A DNA stretch of 64,000 bases from Boswellia sacra (taxonomy: Eukaryota > Streptophyta > Magnoliopsida > Sapindales > Burseraceae), in contig SNVD02001364.1 of NCBI GenBank assembly GCA_013180625.2, positions 1 through 64,000 on the forward strand, read 5' to 3'. Below, in pieces: positions 62,694-64,000 of the stretch (position 1 is the stretch's first letter; the number at the start of each line of letters is the position of its first letter). The translations under genes and the position numbers were made by a program. The notes under the pieces were generated by a model. The model searched no databases and was not told where the DNA came from. It saw only the letters and a list, made by a program, of their open reading frames with translations.

Positions 62694-63839
62694 AACCACC
62701 AACGATTTGCACAGTTTGATTTTTTTTTTTTTTTTGTACAGTTTACTTTTGCATTGAGGGTATAAACGTTTCGGTTTTGATATATACTTACCTTGATTTT
62801 GTTTTATCCTGATTCCTAAGACTGGTCTAGAAGTGATGTTTTTGAGCTCCAGTTGTATGACTGATTGCTTTTAATTGATTCAATCGGTCAAACATAAATT
62901 CTCATTTACGCAAATTTAATTACAACTATGTTTAATATTGTCAACGTGGGATTTTTCTTTGAAAAATGAGCATTGCAAGTCTTGTCCAATATGTTTAGAC
63001 TGGTTTGGTTGTATGCAAATTGGAGTCTTCAAGTTGGAACTGAAATCGGAGGTCTCCATCGAAATATATATAAAGTTAAGATGTTTCAGAGTTCAAGTCC
63101 TCATAAATGATGCTGTATTATTGCTAAGGGTTCTTCACAGTTCCAATTCTACACTCGGTCCATTTCTACGCATTAGAATCGGGCAACTACTTAGATGTAC
63201 AATATTAAAATAAACTAAGGTATAGAGGAATATGTCATGATTCAATTAAAGATCTTAGGAGGCTTCCCTAAATGAGAGGAATATGTAAGGCACAAGCTAA
63301 GTTTGCTAATATAAATTTCATTAAATAAGGGTTTTGATTTTCTATATTAGAAGAAATTCTATTGAATTATTTTGCTATTTGATTGTTTTCTTATTTTTAT
63401 TAGGTTTTTATTTTAGATGTTTTCTAGTTGAAAAAAGATTAGATTCTTAATTTCTGAGCTGAATAGGATTTCGGCACTAAAATGTGAAAATATCTTAAAT
63501 TATTTTCTTTTGGCTAAATTATTAATTATGCTCTTGTCAATTTCACTAACAATGAGATGACACGAAGTTCTACTTAGATTGGTTATCCTTAGTGGCACAA
63601 AATTCAACCCCAGTTGGGGGCATGGTAGAAAGCACTCGAATCAGAAAGCACCTATCCCTAGCCCATTCAACATTGTATCGGAAAGCTTGCATGGATCATA
63701 AGGGTCTCATCCAAATTAAAAAAAAAAAAAAAAAGTCATTTTGCAGTTAGCATTTTGCAGATTCTCTTCTACTTCCAAAGCAATGATATTGCTAGCTTGT
63801 TTTCAATGTATAGTGTTTCTTCAGAAAATTACAAAACTA
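62694..63839. other. Region downstream of the B3 gene, with A-tailed segment
   Basis: No gene recognised; the open frame at 62938-63213 has no motifs. The segment at about 63590-63735 ends in a run of 17 A bases after CATCCAAATT and contains GGGGGCATGG. It could be an old SINE or LINE 3' end, but no second boundary was found. Confidence 0.4.
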
Positions 63840-64000
63840 TTACATGGATGAGTTAATAAGCAATATCAACCTCGGAAGATTCTCAAGAGCAATCGTGAAA
63901 ATTGCACCAAGCACAAACATCAAAATGAAAGCTAACAGTATCTTTCCAATGTACAGAAAATTGATTCCAGGTTTTGAAACCATCCTCGGATGTTGTGTGC
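63840..64000 (-). CDS. 3' end of a membrane-protein gene (partial, runs off the right edge)
   Basis: The minus strand is open from the window edge to TAA at 63842-63840, about 50 codons: VSKPGINFLYIGKILLAFIL, then MFVLGAIFTIALENLPRLIL and LINSSM at the end. It is strongly hydrophobic and would form one or two membrane helices. I do not recognise the family. A frameshifted copy lies at 54540-54715, and the following noncoding DNA (63760-63830) also resembles 53310-53380. The upstream coding part is outside the window. Confidence 0.55.
   Translation of the reverse strand, partial: TQHPRMVSKPGINFLYIGKILLAFILMFVLGAIFTIALENLPRLILLINSSM

Overview
This window is nuclear DNA of a flowering plant. 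It holds intron-containing plant genes (a DUF26 cysteine-rich receptor-like kinase with the standard seven-exon layout, a P-class PPR protein, a DUF313-type B3 protein and remnants of a CC-NBS-LRR gene) in AT-rich, transposon-dense DNA. The families fit a eudicot, perhaps a woody one such as a Citrus relative, but the species is a weak inference.

The left 24 kb is almost entirely mobile DNA in nested layers. A chromovirus-like Ty3/gypsy element (minus strand, LTR 6654-13810) carries a hAT-like element in its LTR (9189-13492, perfect 8-bp target duplication), and that hAT carries a CACTA element (9363-12787). The gag region of the same gypsy element is cut by a second, Tat/Ogre-like gypsy element (LTR from 4182, gag relic 2971-3420). 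That one is cut in turn by a Ty1/copia element (LTR 1107-2970, gag 1-1050) that runs off the left edge. Then come a poorly characterised AT-rich stretch, a broken aldo-keto reductase fragment (17.4-17.9 kb) and a copia element with both LTRs present (19043-24273). Its LTRs are young but its polyprotein is full of stop codons.

From 26 to 46 kb lies a receptor-kinase cluster. One apparently intact DUF26 kinase gene (26051-29433, seven exons, 686 codons) is followed by a tandem paralogue that is dead (32581-40350). The paralogue is split by a 3.0-kb solo LTR with a perfect 5-bp duplication and by a second 3.2-kb LTR, and it lacks most of its kinase core. Between and after the kinase copies, on the opposite strand, sit three copies of a small two-exon gene-like unit that I do not recognise, with short RPSEKSS-type repeats. 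This is the best candidate in the window for something undescribed, although at least one copy looks decayed. Non-autonomous hAT-like elements (29815-30837, 41612-42571), a 359-bp tandem duplication and microsatellites lie among them.

From 46.7 to 50 kb there is a Mutator-like element with long degenerate terminal inverted repeats and possibly captured host sequence. It contains a nested 723-bp hAT/Tip100-like element and is followed by a 757-bp MITE. An intact single-exon PPR gene follows (50365-52062). The right end holds a decayed LRR region of a CC-NBS-LRR resistance gene on the minus strand (57178-61063), an intact-looking single-exon B3 gene (61944-62693) and, at the edge, the last codons of a minus-strand membrane protein (63840-64000). 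A broken copy of that membrane-protein end lies at 54540-54715, so the resistance-gene remnant is bracketed by duplicated sequence.
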